Assembly (NCBI RefSeq): GCF_001590985.1
Contig: NZ_BCTX01000003.1
Location: 1-64,000, forward strand
From: Novosphingobium naphthalenivorans NBRC 102051
GTDB taxonomy: Bacteria; Pseudomonadota; Alphaproteobacteria; Sphingomonadales; Sphingomonadaceae
Direction: 5' to 3'
Length of the DNA: 64,000 nt
Shown here: positions 37,897 to 47,176 of the stretch, one piece after another
Numbering within the stretch: the first letter of the stretch is position 1
How the letters are laid out: every line of letters starts with the position of its first letter
Notes under the pieces: model-generated
Database searches by the model: none
The model's input: the letters and a program-made list of their open reading frames with translations, nothing else
What the model was told of the DNA's origin: nothing
Made by a program: the position numbers and the translations under genes

Positions 37897-38622
37897 ATGC
37901 TCGACTGGCTGCGCCGCGATCCCCATGCCGAGCCCACCGTGGAGATCGCCGGACGCGCCCTGCCTGTGGTGATCCGGCGGCTGGAGCGTGCGCGGCGCAT
38001 GACCATGCGGCTCGCGCCCGACGGCAGCGAAGTGCGCATCTCGATCCCGCGCTGGACCCGCACCGCCGAAGCCCTCGCTTTCGCGCAGTCGCGCCAGGAC
38101 TGGCTCGCCCGCCAGATCGCGGCGCTGCCCCCCGCCGTCACTCTGGCCCATGGCGCCGAACTGCCGTTCCGGGGCCGCCCCCTGCAACTGGTTCATGACC
38201 CGAAAGCCGCGCGCCGCCCGGTAGTGACGGACACCGCCCTGCATGTCGGGGGACCCCAGTCCTCGCTCGAAACGCGGCTGCTGCGCTGGCTGCGCGCCGA
38301 AGCGCTGGACGTGCTGGCAGTGGACCTTGCCGAATACTGCGCGCGCGCCGGACAGCCCGCCCGGCGCATCGCCTTGTCAAACGCGCGGCGGCGCTGGGGA
38401 TCGTGCGCGCCCGATGGCTCGATCCGGATCAACTGGCGGCTCATCATGGCGCCCGACATGGTGCGCCGCTCGGTGGTCGCGCACGAAGTGGCGCATCTCG
38501 TCCATTTCGACCATTCCCCGGCCTTCCATCACTGCCTGAAAGAGCTGTTCGAAGGTTCGGTTCATGAAACCAACCGCTGGCTCAACACGCACGGCCGCGC
38601 GCTCTACGCGCCATTCGGGTAG
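37897..38622 (+). CDS. YgjP-type zinc metallopeptidase
   Basis: A 241-residue protein of the YgjP/DUF45 metallopeptidase family. The zinc site HEVAHLVHFDHSPAFH is complete, with both histidines of HExxH and the third histidine. An upstream ARRRWGSCAPDGSIRINWRL segment is characteristic. The cellular substrate is unknown. It lies five bases after the YcgN gene. Confidence 0.88.
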   Translation: MLDWLRRDPHAEPTVEIAGRALPVVIRRLERARRMTMRLAPDGSEVRISIPRWTRTAEALAFAQSRQDWLARQIAALPPAVTLAHGAELPFRGRPLQLVHDPKAARRPVVTDTALHVGGPQSSLETRLLRWLRAEALDVLAVDLAEYCARAGQPARRIALSNARRRWGSCAPDGSIRINWRLIMAPDMVRRSVVAHEVAHLVHFDHSPAFHHCLKELFEGSVHETNRWLNTHGRALYAPFG

Positions 38623-38654
38623 CGTTCAGCCCGATTAGCGCCTAGATAGCGCCG

Positions 38655-39155
38655 ATGGTTTTCATGAAGCGTTCGGGATACTGGAAAGACGTCAGCCCTA
38701 CCGGGATGATCGCGGACTTCCGGCTGGTCTGGAATCAGGCCGGTCATAACCGCTGGCGCATCGCCGCGCTGGCCGGTGCCTGCACTTTCGGCGTGTTCTA
38801 CCTGATGGCCCAGCAGGAAGGCGAAGCGCCGCATCCGCCGCCCAAGGTGATCTACATCTCCACCCTGCCCGCGCACCGCAGCGACGAGGAGATCATGAAA
38901 GAGAACCTCGCCAACCAGAAGCGCAAGGAAGCCTGGCTGGCCGAGCAGGCCAAGCGTGACGCCGAAGTGCGCGACATCTATCGCACCATCGGCCGCGCCT
39001 CGGGCATGGACGTCGACAAGATCGAGCACGACGCCGCCGTCGAACGCGCCGCCGAGGCAAAGGCCGCGGACGAAAAGGCCAAGGCGGAAATCGCCGCCGG
39101 CCGTGCTGCCGCCGAAGCCAAGGCGAAACAGCAGCAGGAACAGCAGCAGCAGTGA
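38655..39155 (+). CDS. Hypothetical single-pass membrane protein with coiled coil
   Basis: A 166-residue protein with one membrane segment at about 34-51 ([16 protein letters not shown]) and a long charged region rich in Ala, Lys and Glu that should form a coiled coil, ending in a glutamine run. The topology (short cytoplasmic N-terminus, long periplasmic tail) is an inference. I know no family for it. It overlaps ribD by four bases. Confidence 0.65.
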   Translation: MVFMKRSGYWKDVSPTGMIADFRLVWNQAGHNRWRIAALAGACTFGVFYLMAQQEGEAPHPPPKVIYISTLPAHRSDEEIMKENLANQKRKEAWLAEQAKRDAEVRDIYRTIGRASGMDVDKIEHDAAVERAAEAKAADEKAKAEIAAGRAAAEAKAKQQQEQQQQ

Positions 39156-40138
39156 CCTTGGCGGGGGACGGGGATGCGCGCTGGCTCGCGGCCGCTGCCG
39201 CCCTGGCCGCGCGTGCCCGGCCGCTGAGCCGCCCCAATCCGGGCGTCGGCGCCATCCTGGTAAAGCAGGGCCGCGTGATCGCGCGCGGCTGGACCCTGCC
39301 CGGCGGGCGCCCCCATGCCGAGGCGGTCGCGCTCGAAGCCGCTGGCGAGGCCGCGCGCGGGGCCACGCTTTACGTCACGCTGGAACCTTGTGCGCACCGG
39401 TCGGCGCGCGGCCCGGCCTGCGCCGATCTGGTCTGTGCCTCGGGCGTGGCGCGCGTCGTTATCGGCTGCATGGACCCGGACCCGCGCACGGCGGGCAGCG
39501 GCATGGCGCGCATCCGCGAAGCCGGGATCGCAGTCGAATACGTTCCATCGGCCGCGTGCGAGGCCAGCCTTTCGGGCTATCTCGCCACGAAGCACCTCGG
39601 CCGCCCCGAAGTCACGCTCAAGCTCGCCCTCTCGCTCGACGGCTGCATTGCCATGGCCAGCGGGGAAAGCCAGTGGATCACCGGGCCGGAAGCCCGCGCC
39701 CACACCCATGCCATGCGCGCCAAGGCCGACGCGATCCTCGTCGGCGGCAGCACCCTGCGCGCCGACAATCCCCGCCTCGACGTGCGCCTGCCGGGCCTTG
39801 GCCAACGCAGCCCCGAGCGCTGGGTGCTGACTCGCGGCGAAGCGCCCGAAGGCTGGCGCGCCCTGCCCTCGCCCTCGGCGATTTCGGCAATGGAAGGCGT
39901 GCAGTACCTCTTCGTCGAAGGAGGCGCGGTTACGGCTACCGCCTTTCTTGCCGCCGGTCTGGTCGACCGCCTGCTGATCTACCGCGCGCCGATCCTGGTC
40001 GGCGGCCGTCCGGCGCTGGGCGACTTCGGGCTGGCCTCGCTCGCCGGCGCCCACGGAAAATGGCACCTGCGCGAACGGCGGCAGCTTGGCAGCGACACTC
40101 TGGAAGTTTACGAGGCCCGCTTATGTTCACCGGAATAA
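39152..40138 (+). CDS. ribD: Riboflavin biosynthesis deaminase/reductase RibD
   Basis: A 328-residue bifunctional enzyme. The N-terminal deaminase has the zinc site HAEAVAL and [15 protein letters not shown]. The C-terminal reductase starts near residue 150 ([17 protein letters not shown], then [20 protein letters not shown]). It performs the second and third steps from GTP toward riboflavin. The GTG start overlaps the preceding gene; the 3' end overlaps ribE by 16 bases. Confidence 0.94.
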   Translation: MTLAGDGDARWLAAAAALAARARPLSRPNPGVGAILVKQGRVIARGWTLPGGRPHAEAVALEAAGEAARGATLYVTLEPCAHRSARGPACADLVCASGVARVVIGCMDPDPRTAGSGMARIREAGIAVEYVPSAACEASLSGYLATKHLGRPEVTLKLALSLDGCIAMASGESQWITGPEARAHTHAMRAKADAILVGGSTLRADNPRLDVRLPGLGQRSPERWVLTRGEAPEGWRALPSPSAISAMEGVQYLFVEGGAVTATAFLAAGLVDRLLIYRAPILVGGRPALGDFGLASLAGAHGKWHLRERRQLGSDTLEVYEARLCSPE

Positions 40139-40740
40139 TCACTGCCATCGGCACGATCCGCGAAGCCCGCCAGGACGGGGACCTGCGCGCCGTCATCGCC
40201 TGCCCCTTCGACCCCGCCGGCATCGCCATCGGCGCCTCGATCGCCTGTTCGGGCGTGTGCCTGACCGTCGTCGAAAAGGGCGGCGCGCCCGGAGATGCGT
40301 GGTTCGCCGTGAACATCTCGGGCGAATCGGTCGCCCGCACCGTTCCTGGACGCTGGCAGGTGGGAACTCAGCTCAACCTCGAACCCGCGCTGAAACTGGG
40401 CGACGAACTGGGCGGCCACATCGTCACCGGCCATGTCGACGGCACCGGCACCGTGGCGAGCGTGACCCCGGAAGGCGATTCGAAAAAGTTCGTGATCGCC
40501 GCGCCGAAGGAACTGGCACCCTACCTCGCCCCCAAGGGCTCGATCACGGTCGATGGCGTGTCCCTCACCGTGAACGAAGTGTCCGATCAGCCGGATGGCA
40601 CCTGCCACTTCACGCTCAACATCATCCCGCATACGGCCGAAGTGACCACTATCGGGGCGTTGAAGGCAGGGGACGGCGTGAACCTGGAGATCGACGTGCT
40701 GGCGCGGTATCTGCAGCGGATGCAATCGCTGCGGGGGTGA
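40123..40740 (+). CDS. ribE: Riboflavin synthase alpha subunit
   Basis: A 205-residue riboflavin synthase with two tandem lumazine-binding barrels, [12 protein letters not shown] with CSGVCLTV in the first and GHIVTGHVDGTG with VDGVSLTVNEV in the second. It makes riboflavin from two 6,7-dimethyl-8-ribityllumazine molecules. The start lies inside the end of ribD, so the two are coupled. The remaining rib genes are not in the window. Confidence 0.95.
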   Translation: MFTGIITAIGTIREARQDGDLRAVIACPFDPAGIAIGASIACSGVCLTVVEKGGAPGDAWFAVNISGESVARTVPGRWQVGTQLNLEPALKLGDELGGHIVTGHVDGTGTVASVTPEGDSKKFVIAAPKELAPYLAPKGSITVDGVSLTVNEVSDQPDGTCHFTLNIIPHTAEVTTIGALKAGDGVNLEIDVLARYLQRMQSLRG

Positions 40741-40744
40741 GGCA

Positions 40745-41056
40745 ATGGAGCGGCTTGAGCGCGACACACCACTTCCAAGCCCAATGCAGGGAAGCTGGAG
40801 TGATACAAATGATCCCTCGTCAAAGCTGATCATCAACGGCGGTGAGATTACCTGCTTCGGCCAAACTGTCGAATATGACTATAAGCTCGTTAGTTATGAA
40901 GATGGCGCCCTCACTGTAAGCCTCAGGATCAATAATCCGGCATCCGAAGACGAATTTCAGCGCGTAAATATAACTGAACTCGTCATCACCCCAGAAGGTG
41001 AATTTCACGCCTACAATACCAAATTCGCAAGTGAGTTTATCCGGATAGATGGCTGA
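40745..41056 (+). CDS. Orphan hypothetical protein, AT-rich
   Basis: A 103-residue protein, mainly beta-strand with charged loops, which I cannot assign. One line counted within it is near 43 percent G+C, far below ribE just before it. It starts four bases after the ribE stop, so it would be transcribed with the rib genes, yet its composition suggests recent arrival. No signal peptide or membrane segment. It could be an immunity- or antitoxin-like protein, but nothing in the sequence proves that. Confidence 0.5.
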   Translation: MERLERDTPLPSPMQGSWSDTNDPSSKLIINGGEITCFGQTVEYDYKLVSYEDGALTVSLRINNPASEDEFQRVNITELVITPEGEFHAYNTKFASEFIRIDG

Positions 41057-41089
41057 TCGCAGCTTGTTCACCCCGAGCTTGCCAAAGCC

Positions 41090-41476
41090 TCAAATCCGCC
41101 GGATCGGCCCCGGATATTGCGCCACAATCTCGTCCGCCGTCACCAGTGTGATGCCCTCGACCATAGCCTGCGCAATCAGCAGCCGGTCGAAGGGATCCTT
41201 GTGGATCGCGGGAAGCACGTCGATCTCAACCGCATGTTCGCTCGCGATCGCCAGTTCGGCGTAGCCGTTATCCAGCAGACCGCGCCGGATCAGCCGGGCA
41301 TTGGCGGAGAAATCCTCACGCCCCAAAGCGCTCTTGATCGCAATTTCCCACATGCTGGCCGCGCTGAAGACCAGTTCGTTGTTCAGGTCTTCCAGCAGGT
41401 CCCGCGCCGCCGGCGACAGCCGCTCCGGAAAGCCCGCCGCCCAGAGGAGCACATGGGTATCCAGCAGCAGCTTCAC
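41090..41476 (-). CDS. PIN-domain toxin (VapC type)
   Basis: A 128-residue PIN-domain protein. The acidic active-site residues appear as the aspartate in LLLDTHVLLW, the glutamate in SMWEIAIK, the aspartate of KDPFDRLLIAQA, and the aspartate of LVTADE. VapC-type toxins cut RNA, often tRNA. It overlaps the antitoxin gene by four bases, the standard arrangement with antitoxin first. Confidence 0.88.
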   Translation of the reverse strand: MKLLLDTHVLLWAAGFPERLSPAARDLLEDLNNELVFSAASMWEIAIKSALGREDFSANARLIRRGLLDNGYAELAIASEHAVEIDVLPAIHKDPFDRLLIAQAMVEGITLVTADEIVAQYPGPIRRI

Positions 41477-41721
41477 GGACGGCCGTCAAACAACGCGCCG
41501 ATCTCATCCGCGCCCATGCGATCGAAATCGGCGGGCACCTTGAGCTCCCCCTGCATGAACCCCAGGCGCTTGGCCTTCCTGCCGGGCTCTCCCGCATCCA
41601 GCGGCACGATCTTGGCCACCGGCTTGCCCGCCTTGGCGATCAGGAAGCTGCCGCCATGCAGAACCCGTTCGAGGAGCCGCGACAAGTGCGTCTTGGCCTG
41701 ATGAATGTTGACCGTTTCCAT
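41473..41721 (-). CDS. Phd/YefM-type antitoxin
   Basis: An 82-residue antitoxin: the N-terminal Phd/YefM DNA-binding part METVNIHQAKTHLSRLLE, then FLIAKAGKPVAKIVPLD, then a C-terminal toxin-binding tail. It neutralises the PIN toxin encoded next and should repress the operon from the palindromes just upstream. Confidence 0.88.
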   Translation of the reverse strand: METVNIHQAKTHLSRLLERVLHGGSFLIAKAGKPVAKIVPLDAGEPGRKAKRLGFMQGELKVPADFDRMGADEIGALFDGRP

Positions 41722-41731
41722 GACAACCCCG

Positions 41732-41754
41732 GACTTAGTCCACTTGACTTAGTC
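41732..41754. promoter_or_regulatory. Toxin-antitoxin operator candidates
   Basis: GACTTAGTC, itself a nine-base palindrome, occurs at 41732-41740 and again at 41746-41754. Both lie between the antitoxin ATG and a minus-strand TATAGA-like -10 element at about 41753-41758, positions that suit autorepression by the antitoxin. Confidence 0.55.
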
Positions 41755-41803
41755 TATACTGTCCACAGTGCGTCATCAAGCCGCTTCGGCAGTACGGCAC
41801 CGG

Positions 41804-42346
41804 TCAGCCGGAAAGCGGCCCGCCCGCAAACCCCTCGCGCGTGATCTCGTAGATCACATGCCGCACCATCGCGCCGCCGCGTTCGAACGTCCGCGTGCGG
41901 TCGGTCAGGACGCCGCCGATGTTCTCCATCGCCCGGCGCGAGATCACGTTGTCCTCGCCCACCTGGAAGATCGCGACGGGATAGTGCGCCAGCGCGTGGG
42001 CCAGCATCAGCCGCTTGAATTCGGCGTTGTAGCCCTTGCCCCAATAAGCACGAGCCAGGAACGACCAGCCGATCTCGATCTGGCCGGGGCCTTCGATCTC
42101 GGGCTTGTCGAACTGGCTGGAGCCGATGATTTCCCCGCTGGCCTTGTCGATGATCGCCAAGGCCCCGCCGCGCGTGAAGGCATCGGCGAAGAACTGGCGG
42201 AACACCGGCTCCTGCCAGCGGTCGTGCGAGGGATGTTTCGCCCAGATCTGCGGATCGCTGGCGACGGCGTAGAGCGCGTCCCAGTCTTCGCGGACGAGGG
42301 GCCGGAGCGTGAGCCGGTCCCCTTCGAGGACCGGCTGGCGGTCCAT
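41804..42346 (-). CDS. GNAT family N-acetyltransferase
   Basis: A 180-residue acetyltransferase of the RimJ/RimL-like GNAT group. It starts LEGDRLTLRPLVREDWDAL, has the acetyl-CoA-binding stretch ARAYWGKGYNAEFKRLML, and ends with the conserved NVISRRAMENIGG. Substrate unknown. Its ATG overlaps the aminotransferase stop by one base, so the two are coupled. Confidence 0.86.
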   Translation of the reverse strand: MDRQPVLEGDRLTLRPLVREDWDALYAVASDPQIWAKHPSHDRWQEPVFRQFFADAFTRGGALAIIDKASGEIIGSSQFDKPEIEGPGQIEIGWSFLARAYWGKGYNAEFKRLMLAHALAHYPVAIFQVGEDNVISRRAMENIGGVLTDRTRTFERGGAMVRHVIYEITREGFAGGPLSG

Positions 42347-43524
42347 CAGACGGTCACGGCCGCGACGGCGGCGATGAACTGGTCGATATTGCCCATGGTC
42401 AGGCCGGCCACGTTGATGCGGCCCGAACCGGCGAAGTAGATACCGTGCTGCGAACGCATCGCCTGCACCTGCTCCGGGGTGAAAGGGATGATCGAGAACA
42501 GGCCGTTCTGCCCGCCGATGGGCGTGAGGTCGACGCCGCCGGTCTTGCCGGCCGCGGCGAGCTTCGCACGCACCTGCCGCATACGGTCGCGCATCTCGTC
42601 AAGCTCGGCGAGCCAGTCGGCCGTCAGCGCCGCATCTTCCAGCACCAGACGGACAGCGGCGGCACCGTGATCCGGCGGCTGCGACCAGTTGGCGCGGGCC
42701 AGCGAGTGGCCGTTCGACATGACCTTGGTGAGATCCGCCGGATCGGCGACCATCGCATAGAGCGCGCCGACGCGGTCCCGGTAGAGGCCGAAGTTCTTGT
42801 CGCACGAATAGGCGATCAGCGCTTCCGGCACGGCAGCAAGCACGCGGCGCAGGCCATAAGCGTCTTCCTCCATGCCCATGCCAAGGCCCTGATAGGCCAG
42901 ATCGATGATCGGCAGCAGCTTGGAAGCCGCGAGCAGGCCCGCGATCTCGTCCCACTCGGCGTGTGAATAGTCGATGCCGGTCGGGTTGTGGCAGCAGCCG
43001 TGCAGCAGGATGGCGTCGCCTTCCTCAGCCGCCGCGATGGCGCCGCGCAGGGCAGCCATGTCCGTGGTGCCGTCAGCAGCAGCGTGGTTGAACTCGACGA
43101 CGCCGAGGCCAAGGTCGGCGCAGATCTGGTTGTGGTTCGGCCAGCTCGGCTTGCCGACGATCACGCGCTTGTAGCCGGCGCGCTTCACCATGCCGAGCGC
43201 GAGACGCAGCGAGCCAGTGCCGCCCGGCGTCTGCATCCCTTCGATCCGGCCGCCCATGTCGGGGCTGTCCTTGCCGAAGACATAGGGCATCAGCGCCGCG
43301 ACGAAGCCCATGTCGCCCTCGGGCCCGAGGTAGGCCTTGGTGTCCTGCTCGGCGGCCAGCTTCTTTTCCGCGGCCTTGATCGAGCGGAACACCGGGGTGT
43401 CCCCCTCCGCCGTCTTGTAGACGCCGACGCCGAGGTCGATCTTGTCGGCGCGCGGGTCCGCGTTGTGGAGCTTGATCAGCGCAAGAAGCGCGTCGGCGGG
43501 CTGTTGCTGAAGGTCAGTAAGCAT
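42346..43524 (-). CDS. Class I aspartate/aromatic aminotransferase
   Basis: A 392-residue pyridoxal-phosphate aminotransferase of the AspC/TyrB subclass. Landmarks are IDLGVGVYKTAEGDTPV, CHNPTGIDYS with the conserved Asn, DLAYQGLG with the cofactor-binding Asp and Tyr, the Schiff-base lysine in SCDKNFGLYRDRVG, and the substrate arginine in GRINVAG. It transfers amino groups between aspartate or aromatic amino acids and 2-oxoglutarate. The ATG at 43524 is used in preference to a longer frame. Confidence 0.92.
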   Translation of the reverse strand: MLTDLQQQPADALLALIKLHNADPRADKIDLGVGVYKTAEGDTPVFRSIKAAEKKLAAEQDTKAYLGPEGDMGFVAALMPYVFGKDSPDMGGRIEGMQTPGGTGSLRLALGMVKRAGYKRVIVGKPSWPNHNQICADLGLGVVEFNHAAADGTTDMAALRGAIAAAEEGDAILLHGCCHNPTGIDYSHAEWDEIAGLLAASKLLPIIDLAYQGLGMGMEEDAYGLRRVLAAVPEALIAYSCDKNFGLYRDRVGALYAMVADPADLTKVMSNGHSLARANWSQPPDHGAAAVRLVLEDAALTADWLAELDEMRDRMRQVRAKLAAAGKTGGVDLTPIGGQNGLFSIIPFTPEQVQAMRSQHGIYFAGSGRINVAGLTMGNIDQFIAAVAAVTV

Positions 43525-43625
43525 GGCGGGCGCGGCCTTACTCCCGCTCGGCACGGGGTGCAACAGGGGAGTGCGCAAGATACTTTCGCGCGCTCAAACA
43601 AGGCGCGAAACTGTACTCGCCCGGA

Positions 43626-44462
43626 TCAGAACGGCAGCCACCGCTGCTTGTGCGAGAACTTCATGTAGCCGATGTTCGCGCCCAGCCGCAGACCGGCCCC
43701 CGCGCGCACCGGGATCAGCACGATATTGCCGCGGCGCAGGTAGCTGACAGTGAACCCGCCCACCAGATAGGCCTGCCCTTCGCCCGCGCCGAAGCGGTGA
43801 AACAGATCCTCGCTATCGTAGAGATTGTACACCAGCACGAAAGCGCTGGCGGCATTGGCGCCCGCGTCGAAGCCGATCGAAGGGCCGGTCCAATAGACCG
43901 GCTGCTCGCCCTCGACCTTGTGGTGCAAGGTGCCCGAGCCATAGCGCAAGCCCACTGCCAGCGCGCCGCCGGCTTCGCGGCCGACGATATAGGCATTGGG
44001 TTCGCCCTGCTTGGCCAGCAGGTCCTTGATGAGATCGGCAAGGCCCTTGGCCCCCTTGCCGAATACGCCTTCGGCCGCGCCGATCAGGTCGTCCTCGCGA
44101 TAGGTGGAGCTGGTATCCTGGACGGGGGGAACCGAACTGGCACCCGGTGCGGGCGCGCCCAGCTGATCCGCCTTCCAGTCCGCAACCCCGCTTTCGGTTT
44201 CGATCGGCGTGCCGTTTCCAGTGGCCTGAGCGGCAGGCTGCTGCGACGGCAGCTCTCCCGAAGGCGCCGGAGCCGGAGTCTGGGTAGCAGCGGGCGCCGG
44301 ATTGAGATCGGCATCGATCGCGGCATCGGGATCGACCGTCGTAATCTGGGCCAGAGCCGGACCGGCCGGTGCGACAACCGCGAGCAGCGCCGCCGCCAGG
44401 GCAACGAGCGACCGGCCGGCGCGGCGGCGCACCGTCTCCGGATCGTGTTTGCTGACTGGCAT
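43626..44462 (-). CDS. DUF1134 (EipA-like) cell envelope protein
   Basis: A 278-residue exported protein. A signal peptide (about 18-39, ending ALA) is followed by a Pro/Ala-rich linker and the DUF1134 domain (about 115-278), with EPNAYIVGREAGGALAVGLR and GPSIGFDAGANAASAFVLVY. The Brucella member EipA supports cell envelope integrity. The transport to the periplasm is a reading of the signal peptide; the function is inferred from the family. Confidence 0.85.
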   Translation of the reverse strand: MPVSKHDPETVRRRAGRSLVALAAALLAVVAPAGPALAQITTVDPDAAIDADLNPAPAATQTPAPAPSGELPSQQPAAQATGNGTPIETESGVADWKADQLGAPAPGASSVPPVQDTSSTYREDDLIGAAEGVFGKGAKGLADLIKDLLAKQGEPNAYIVGREAGGALAVGLRYGSGTLHHKVEGEQPVYWTGPSIGFDAGANAASAFVLVYNLYDSEDLFHRFGAGEGQAYLVGGFTVSYLRRGNIVLIPVRAGAGLRLGANIGYMKFSHKQRWLPF

Positions 44463-44740
44463 TATGTGGCCCTCCCCTATGCTTGTACGGCCCGAAAATC
44501 ATGACTGCCCCGAAAACCGGGACGGACGCGCCTGCCCCGATGCGGGACAAATGACGCACACTCAAGAGAATGCACTGCACCTTACCCCGCAATGAATGGG
44601 CGACGGAGCGAGTCGGTTTTGCGGCGGATCGAATCGCGAAGGCCCCTGTTCCGCCGCTTTCAAGGAAATCGCACAATCGGCATTCCCCCCCCTTGCTGCC
44701 CTGAAAGGCCATCGCTATAGGGACGCGCCTAGCCGCAGCC

Positions 44741-44831
44741 GGAGACGTGGGTGAGTGGCTGAAACCAGTTCCCTGCTAAGGAACCGTACTCGATTAGGGT
44801 ACCGTGGGTTCGAATCCCACCGTCTCCGCCA
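44741..44831 (+). tRNA. tRNA-Ser (anticodon GCT)
   Basis: A class II tRNA gene with a seven-base acceptor stem GGAGACG/CGTCTCC, anticodon GCT in CCTGCTAAGG, a long variable arm and the T-loop GGTTCGAATCC. G is the discriminator and CCA is encoded. It reads AGC and AGT codons. No other RNA gene lies nearby. Confidence 0.95.
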
Positions 44832-44898
44832 CTTTCCGGCCTTCACAGCGCACAGAAAGCGCCCGGACGGGCCCTGCAGGTCACTTTTTCGCGCAAGA

Positions 44899-45237
44899 TC
44901 ACTTGTCCGCGCGCAGTGACTTTCCGATCAGGAACAGGTGCAGGGCATGAATGCCCACGAACAATAGCGCCACGCAGAGAATCACCGGGACTTCCAGCCA
45001 TTCCTGCCCTGGCCTTGGCGTCATCAGCACGGACAGGACGACCGTGAGCAGAAGCACGCAGGCCGCCAGAACCGGCGTAAAGGCAAGGGCGGCCCGTCTC
45101 GGCGCCGTCCAGATGACCGAACCATCCAGAAGCCACTGCATGGGCAGCCTGGCCTCACGATGAAGACGCACATCGGCCCGCCATGACATGGCGATGAGAA
45201 CAGCCATGGCGATCAGCGCGATGAGAGACTGGGCCAT
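44899..45237 (-). CDS. Hypothetical membrane protein
   Basis: A 112-residue protein with three hydrophobic segments (about 3-18, 47-70 and 83-104), small charged loops and a basic C-terminus. I do not recognise a family. It is alone on its strand between the tRNA gene and the trhO gene. It could be an integral protein of the inner membrane; nothing more can be said. Confidence 0.6.
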   Translation of the reverse strand: MAQSLIALIAMAVLIAMSWRADVRLHREARLPMQWLLDGSVIWTAPRRAALAFTPVLAACVLLLTVVLSVLMTPRPGQEWLEVPVILCVALLFVGIHALHLFLIGKSLRADK

Positions 45238-45338
45238 ACCGAAGTCCTTTCCCGTCAGTGTCCATCCCGAATCTACATCATCTGCACCGGATTATCTGCA
45301 ACATTTCACCTGCCGCGGCTTCGCGCTATGGGCCCGCC

Positions 45339-46316
45339 ATGCAGATCCCTCATCCCGAATCCAACGCCCCGGTTTGCGTGGCCGCTCTCTATCGCTTTGC
45401 CCCGTTTGAGGACTTCGCGGGCCTGCGCGATCCCTTGCTGGACTTGTGCACCCGCGAGGGCATTCGCGGCACGCTGCTGCTTGCGGCAGAGGGCATCAAC
45501 GGCACGATCGCCGGATCGCGCGAAGGGATCGGCAAAGTGCTGGAACACATCCGCGCCCTGCCCGGCTGCGCGGATCTCGACGTCAAGCTGTCGGGCGCGT
45601 CGGCCATGCCGTTCCACCGCATGAAAGTGCGGCTCAAGCGCGAGATCGTCACGATGGGCCAGCCGGACATCGATCCGCTGGCGAGCGTGGGCACTTATGT
45701 CGAGCCGCAGGACTGGAATGCGCTGATTGCCGATCCCGGCACGATCGTGATCGACACGCGCAACGATTACGAAGTGGCCGTCGGCACCTTCGAGCGCGCG
45801 ATCGATCCCAAGACCGCCAGCTTCCGCGATTTCCCCGAATGGTTCCGCGCCGAACGCGAACGGCTGCTGGGGACGGGAACGCCGCCGAAAGTCGCGATGT
45901 TCTGCACCGGCGGCATCCGCTGCGAGAAATCGACCGCGTTCCTCAAACAGGAAGGGATCGAGGAGGTCTACCACCTCAAGGGCGGCATCCTGAAGTACCT
46001 CGAAACCGTGCCCGAGGAAGAAAGCCTGTGGCGCGGCGAATGCTTCGTCTTCGACCAGCGCGTGACGATCGGCCACGGCCTGGTCGAGGGCAGCTATGAA
46101 CTGTGCCACGCCTGCCGCCGCCCGGTGAGCGCGGAAGACCAGGCCTCGCCGCTCTACGAAGAAGGCGTCAGCTGCCCCGCCTGCTATGGTGAGCGCACCG
46201 ATGAACAGCGCGCCTCCTACCGTGAACGGCACCGGCAGGAGCTGCTCGCGGCACAGCGCGGCGAGACGCATGTCGGGGCCCGTTATGTCGGAAACACGGA
46301 TGATCCTGCCGGCTGA
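45339..46316 (+). CDS. trhO: tRNA uridine(34) hydroxylase TrhO
   Basis: A 325-residue rhodanese-family protein of the TrhO/YceA type. It has an N-terminal acylphosphatase-like part ([14 protein letters not shown]), the rhodanese domain with active cysteine in [13 protein letters not shown], and a C-terminal cysteine cluster ([21 protein letters not shown]). TrhO hydroxylates uridine 34 of certain tRNAs. The ATG at 45339 is chosen because the upstream 27 codons of frame do not resemble the family. Confidence 0.9.
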   Translation: MQIPHPESNAPVCVAALYRFAPFEDFAGLRDPLLDLCTREGIRGTLLLAAEGINGTIAGSREGIGKVLEHIRALPGCADLDVKLSGASAMPFHRMKVRLKREIVTMGQPDIDPLASVGTYVEPQDWNALIADPGTIVIDTRNDYEVAVGTFERAIDPKTASFRDFPEWFRAERERLLGTGTPPKVAMFCTGGIRCEKSTAFLKQEGIEEVYHLKGGILKYLETVPEEESLWRGECFVFDQRVTIGHGLVEGSYELCHACRRPVSAEDQASPLYEEGVSCPACYGERTDEQRASYRERHRQELLAAQRGETHVGARYVGNTDDPAG

Positions 46317-46938
46317 TCCCGTCCTCTACAGCTTCCGCCGCTGCCCTTATGCGATGCGGGCAAGGCTGGCGCTGGCCGTCAGCGGCACCCGCTGCGAGCT
46401 GCGCGAAGTGAAGCTCTCGGCCAAGCCCGAGGCCATGCTGGCCGCTTCGCCCAAGGGGACCGTGCCAGTGCTGGTCCTGCCCGGCGACGCCGTGATCGAC
46501 GAGAGCCTCGACGTGATGCGCCACGCCCTTGCGCTTGGCGATCCGGAAGCCTGGCTGGCGCGCAACGACGCCGCACTGATCGCGGCGAACGACGGGCCCT
46601 TCAAGCACGATCTCGACCGCTACAAGTATCCCGAGCGGCACGGCTCGGATGCCCTCGCCCACCGGGAAAGCGCGCTGGCCTTCCTGCGCGATCTCGACGC
46701 GCGGCTGGCGGCGGCAGGCCAGCTTTGCGGTCCGGTGCGCGGGCTGACGGACATGGCGGTGATGCCTTTCGTGCGGCAGTTCGCGGCAGTGGACCCGGCG
46801 TGGTTCGGCGCGCTGCCGCTGCCTCACCTCAAGGCGTGGCTGGCGGGGCACCTGGCATCGGACCTGTTCGCCGCGATCATGCTGCGCGTGCCGCCATGGT
46901 CGCCCGGCGATGCGCCAGTGCGATTTCCGCCGGATTAG
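46285..46938 (+). CDS. Glutathione S-transferase-like protein
   Basis: A thioredoxin-fold GST-like protein of 217 residues from the ATG at 46285. The N-terminal domain begins with the cysteine motif [16 protein letters not shown] and continues to [17 protein letters not shown]; a helical C-terminal domain follows. The active residue would be the cysteine, as in omega/beta or glutaredoxin-2-like types. It overlaps trhO by 32 bases; an ATG at 46300 is also possible. Substrate unknown. Confidence 0.8.
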   Translation: MSETRMILPADPVLYSFRRCPYAMRARLALAVSGTRCELREVKLSAKPEAMLAASPKGTVPVLVLPGDAVIDESLDVMRHALALGDPEAWLARNDAALIAANDGPFKHDLDRYKYPERHGSDALAHRESALAFLRDLDARLAAAGQLCGPVRGLTDMAVMPFVRQFAAVDPAWFGALPLPHLKAWLAGHLASDLFAAIMLRVPPWSPGDAPVRFPPD

Positions 46939-46955
46939 GACATGACGGCCCCTTT

Positions 46956-47043
46956 CGTCATTGCGAGCCCGAAGGGTGAAGCAATCTAGGGCGGTGCCAC
47001 TGTGCTCTGGATTGCCGCGGCCCTGCGGGCCTCGCAATGACGA
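46956..47043. repeat. GTCATTGCGAG palindromic repeat, copy D
   Basis: A full element with CGTCATTGCGAG on the left, GAAGCAATCTAGGGCG inside, CTCTGGATTGCCGCGG and CTCGCAATGACG on the right, just after the GST gene. It is the same family as the copies around 26.3-26.9 kb. Confidence 0.85.
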
Positions 47044-47076
47044 AGGAAGGGGACAAAAGTCATCTGCACTTGGTTC

Positions 47077-47148
47077 CGTTCGTATCGAGCGAAGTCGAGA
47101 CACGTTGAACCCGCGCTCCGGGGTCGCGACTTCGCTCGACACGAACGG
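47077..47148. repeat. Palindromic repeat (GTTCGT...CGAGCGAAGTCGA type)
   Basis: Left arm CGTTCGTATCGAGCGAAGTC and right arm GACTTCGCTCGACACGAACG face each other over about 30 bases. It follows copy D of the GTCATTGCGAG repeat by 33 bases and fills the gap before cobA. Confidence 0.75.
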
Positions 47149-47176
47149 TGAGGAAGCGGATTTCCCGTGCGATGCC

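Noticed and set aside
40745..41056. Immunity protein assignment for the orphan after ribE
   Set aside because: Size and composition fit, but no toxin gene of that type is present and no motif supports it. I left it as hypothetical.
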